Part shown: in pieces, positions 62,181-64,000 of the stretch
Numbering within the stretch: position 1 is the stretch's first letter
Layout of the letters: every line of letters begins with the position of its first letter
Assembly: GCF_000235445.1 (NCBI RefSeq)
Contig: NZ_JH378835.1
Coordinates: 25,536 to 89,535, forward strand
Length of the DNA stretch: 64,000 nt
From: Johnsonella ignava ATCC 51276
GTDB taxonomy: Bacteria > Bacillota > Clostridia > Lachnospirales > Lachnospiraceae
Direction: 5' to 3'
The notes under the pieces: generated by a model
Told to the model about the DNA's origin: nothing
Database searches by the model: none
What the model saw: the letters and a program-made list of their open reading frames with translations, nothing else
Made by a program: the position numbers and the translations under genes

Positions 62181-63047
62181 TTAAGCTTTTTTTATTGGAA
62201 TCCAAAGCTCCATTTTATACTCAGGACTGTTCATATCACCTTCATAATAATACTCAATGTCGGGACTTCCCGAATGTGTATATCCATGTTCTGGAAAAAA
62301 TACTTCAACCGCATATTTCCAACCGTTATGAATACATCCAGGCACACTTCCCTTTAGTTCTACAACTGCATACTCCGCTTCCTTAATTTCCAAAACATCC
62401 AAACCGTTACTTTTAGCTTTATCTACATCAGTAACTATATAACCTGCCATATAGTTTATAGTATTAGAATCTAAAACATCATGATTATCAAGATTTAATA
62501 TATCATGGCAAACTCCCACAGATTCACCAGTTCCTAACTTTGACATTTTTTCATGGCTAACTCTGGAAAAGAGTTTTTCCCATGTACCCGTACATAATGA
62601 TGAATTTATGTTTTGTTCGTTGACACCGGCAACTGTGAATGCTGATTTTTTTTGAATTGTAATGTTCATAGTTCTTCCTCCTCTTACACTTAGTGCTAAC
62701 TGCACTCGTGAAACTAATTTGAATGGTTTTCCATTTCTTACTTCTGAAGGAGCAAATCCATGAAAATTCTTAAATGCAGTGCCAAATGAATCTGATGATT
62801 CATATCCGAATTTGAACGCAATATCAATTATTTTCTCGTTCGTATCTCTTAATTGAATAGCAGCTTCTGTTAATCTTCTGCTTCTCAAATATTCTGAGAG
62901 AGTTGTTTCAGTTAGAATAGAAAACAAGCGGCTGAACATAGAATAAGAATATCCTGATAGATGGGCTACCATCTTTTCATCTATCCCATCATCAAGCACC
63001 GTTTCAAGATAATCAATCGTATTGTTAAACGATTTTATAATATTCAT
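62181..63047 (-). CDS. AraC-family regulator with GyrI-like effector domain
   Basis: A 288-residue protein with an N-terminal AraC HTH pair (about 8-108: VAHLSGYSYSMFSRLFSILT, then IAFKFGYESSDSFGTAFKNF) and a C-terminal GyrI-like small-molecule-binding domain (about 125-288). This is the order of Rob/SoxS-related multidrug sensors such as TipA-like activators. It lies upstream of, and in line with, the flavoprotein reductase gene and may regulate it. Confidence 0.9.
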   Translation of the reverse strand: MNIIKSFNNTIDYLETVLDDGIDEKMVAHLSGYSYSMFSRLFSILTETTLSEYLRSRRLTEAAIQLRDTNEKIIDIAFKFGYESSDSFGTAFKNFHGFAPSEVRNGKPFKLVSRVQLALSVRGGRTMNITIQKKSAFTVAGVNEQNINSSLCTGTWEKLFSRVSHEKMSKLGTGESVGVCHDILNLDNHDVLDSNTINYMAGYIVTDVDKAKSNGLDVLEIKEAEYAVVELKGSVPGCIHNGWKYAVEVFFPEHGYTHSGSPDIEYYYEGDMNSPEYKMELWIPIKKA

Positions 63048-63393
63048 TTCATTTTCCTCCTCGACTATAGTTTAGAGGTTTTTGTTATCTTTTACCCTAC
63101 AATACCGGTACAAAATTTAACGGTTCTGCATAAACAGTTTTTATAAAATCAAGATCTAAATTTCCCTTATTATATCGTTGATTTCTTATTGATTTTACAC
63201 TTTTTTTCTAACATCATCAATCAGCATTGCAAAATCAATTGTATTTTTATGTGTTATGCAAAGTTCTCATGTTCACTATTTTTATTAAGTTCCAAACGTG
63301 CATTTATCTGTTTATAGTATTTTATTTTTGAATAAAACAAATAATAATTTTTTCCAGAATTTCTATATAAAATCACTGCACTATTATCTTTTA
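63048..63393. other. Gene-free AT-rich stretch upstream of the AraC gene
   Basis: It contains the GGAGGAAAAT-type ribosome site of the AraC gene at its left edge. I see no gene, clear promoter pair or strong hairpin in the rest. Confidence 0.5.
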
Positions 63394-63595
63394 TTATCCG
63401 AAGACATTCAAAACCTTACTATCATTCCAATCACTGCAGTTAATTTTCAATGATTTACAAATAGCTTTAAGAAAAGTAATTAATTCTTCATTCATCTTAA
63501 TATCTCTCATTTTAGGATCATCTATCTTACTACTTTGCCACAAGTTATCATATGCAGCTATAACATCTTTATCTCCCGCAAAAATAATAGGTATG
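63394..63595 (-). pseudogene. 3' part of a gene apparently interrupted by an IS3-family element
   Basis: This frame encodes about 66 C-terminal residues (IPIIFAGDKDVIAAYDNLWQ, a helix KMNEELITFLKAICKSLKIN split by context, ending LNVFG). It is read from inside the neighbouring IS element without a start of its own. I do not recognise the protein with certainty; small cytosolic proteins with a similar FxxDxxVxxAW-like tail exist. The 5' part should lie beyond the IS, outside the window. Confidence 0.5.
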
Positions 63596-64000
63596 GAACT
63601 GTCAAGATAAGTAGAGTCTTCAAACTCACTAAATTGTTTATGGTTCCTATGCTGCCAGAAGTTGAACCTCCAGCAACTGCTTATACATAACCGGCGGAAG
63701 TCCATCCGGGTTTGATGTATATATCCGTTTTTGATTGTAATATATAAATACATACCTGAAGATCATTGTTTTTACTTCTTCTCTTTTTATGCGATAGGTT
63801 GGAATCCTGTAAAGGAGTTCCTTCTTGAGCGTTGCGAAGAAGCTCTCCATCCTAGAGTTATCAAAGCAATGATTGACTCCGCTTAAACTTTGACTAACTC
63901 CTGCATTAGCAAGAACCAGTTTAAAGGCTTCGCTAGTGTACTGACTTCCTCTGTCAGAATGCACAATAGCACCGTTCAGATTGTATTTTTGAGTTACAGC
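63596..64000 (-). mobile_element. IS3-family insertion sequence, partial (runs off the right edge)
   Basis: The visible part holds the 3' half of the transposase gene and a possible terminal sequence GGAACTGTCAAG near 63596-63607, about 50 bases after its stop codon. The other end, the orfA gene and the target duplication lie outside the window, so the boundary is tentative. Confidence 0.6.
63647..64000 (-). CDS. IS3-family transposase (OrfB), C-terminal part
   Basis: The frame is open to the window edge and gives about 117 residues of the DDE integrase core. The second catalytic Asp lies in HSDRGSQYTS and the Glu in NSRMESFFATLKKELL, followed by YYNQKRIYTSNPDGLPPVMY, the usual IS3/IS150 ending. 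Nothing seen in this part disables it. Confidence 0.9.
   Translation of the reverse strand, partial: AVTQKYNLNGAIVHSDRGSQYTSEAFKLVLANAGVSQSLSGVNHCFDNSRMESFFATLKKELLYRIPTYRIKREEVKTMIFRYVFIYYNQKRIYTSNPDGLPPVMYKQLLEVQLLAA

Overview
The window is low-GC, AT-rich DNA with strong AGGAGG-type ribosome sites, dense one-directional operons (almost all on the minus strand), glycyl-radical enzymes and choline-binding-type cell-wall repeats. This suggests an anaerobic Firmicute of the Lachnospiraceae. A hypothiocyanite-reductase-like enzyme and the repeat-bearing surface proteins would fit an oral genus such as Lachnoanaerobaculum, but the genus is only a guess.

Left part (0.5-20.3 kb) is catabolic. A five-gene operon (ppnP-like cupin, hypE, hypD, proC, XRE-cupin regulator; 5.7 to 0.5 kb) encodes trans-4-hydroxyproline dehydratase, its activase and P5C reductase, i.e. 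conversion of hydroxyproline to proline. Three copies of a TTCATTTTTGTGAA-type site lie around its promoter. A TetR-MFS-ABC export cluster follows (6.0-10.9 kb). A nine-gene operon (20.3 to 11.1 kb) then encodes a complete-looking reductive pyrimidine pathway: PreT, PreA, dihydropyrimidinase and beta-ureidopropionase. Embedded in it are a two-part ThrE-type exporter and, at its end, two beta-alanyl-CoA ammonia-lyase-like hotdog proteins, one of them fused to a class III CoA-transferase. Together these would take uracil to beta-alanine and on to acrylyl-CoA plus ammonia. preA carries a one-base frameshift that separates its ferredoxin domain.

Middle part (20.7-49.2 kb) is mostly housekeeping and cell surface: a MerR regulator, a CNNM/CBS protein, an LspA-like peptidase with an odd Lys/Asn-rich insertion, ClpX split into zinc-finger and AAA+ parts by a frameshift in an A-run, HtrA, an LCP ligase, and a polysaccharide cluster (priming transferase, three GT2 transferases, TBADH-like dehydrogenase, zinc-finger methyltransferase, epimerase, acetolactate-synthase-like TPP enzyme). 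Two cell-wall-repeat proteins, queA, a tRNA-Arg(CCG), a second ThrE-type pair and uvrB follow.

Right part (49.3-64 kb) is an accessory mosaic: a large surface protein with InlB repeats, a Fic protein beside a decayed phosphate-transporter ATPase gene and a decayed ABC exporter gene, small acetyltransferases (one AAC(3)-I-like), a flavodoxin-fold reductase, a VOC protein, an RclA/Har-like flavoprotein, an AraC/GyrI regulator, and an IS3-family transposase running off the right edge next to what looks like an interrupted gene.
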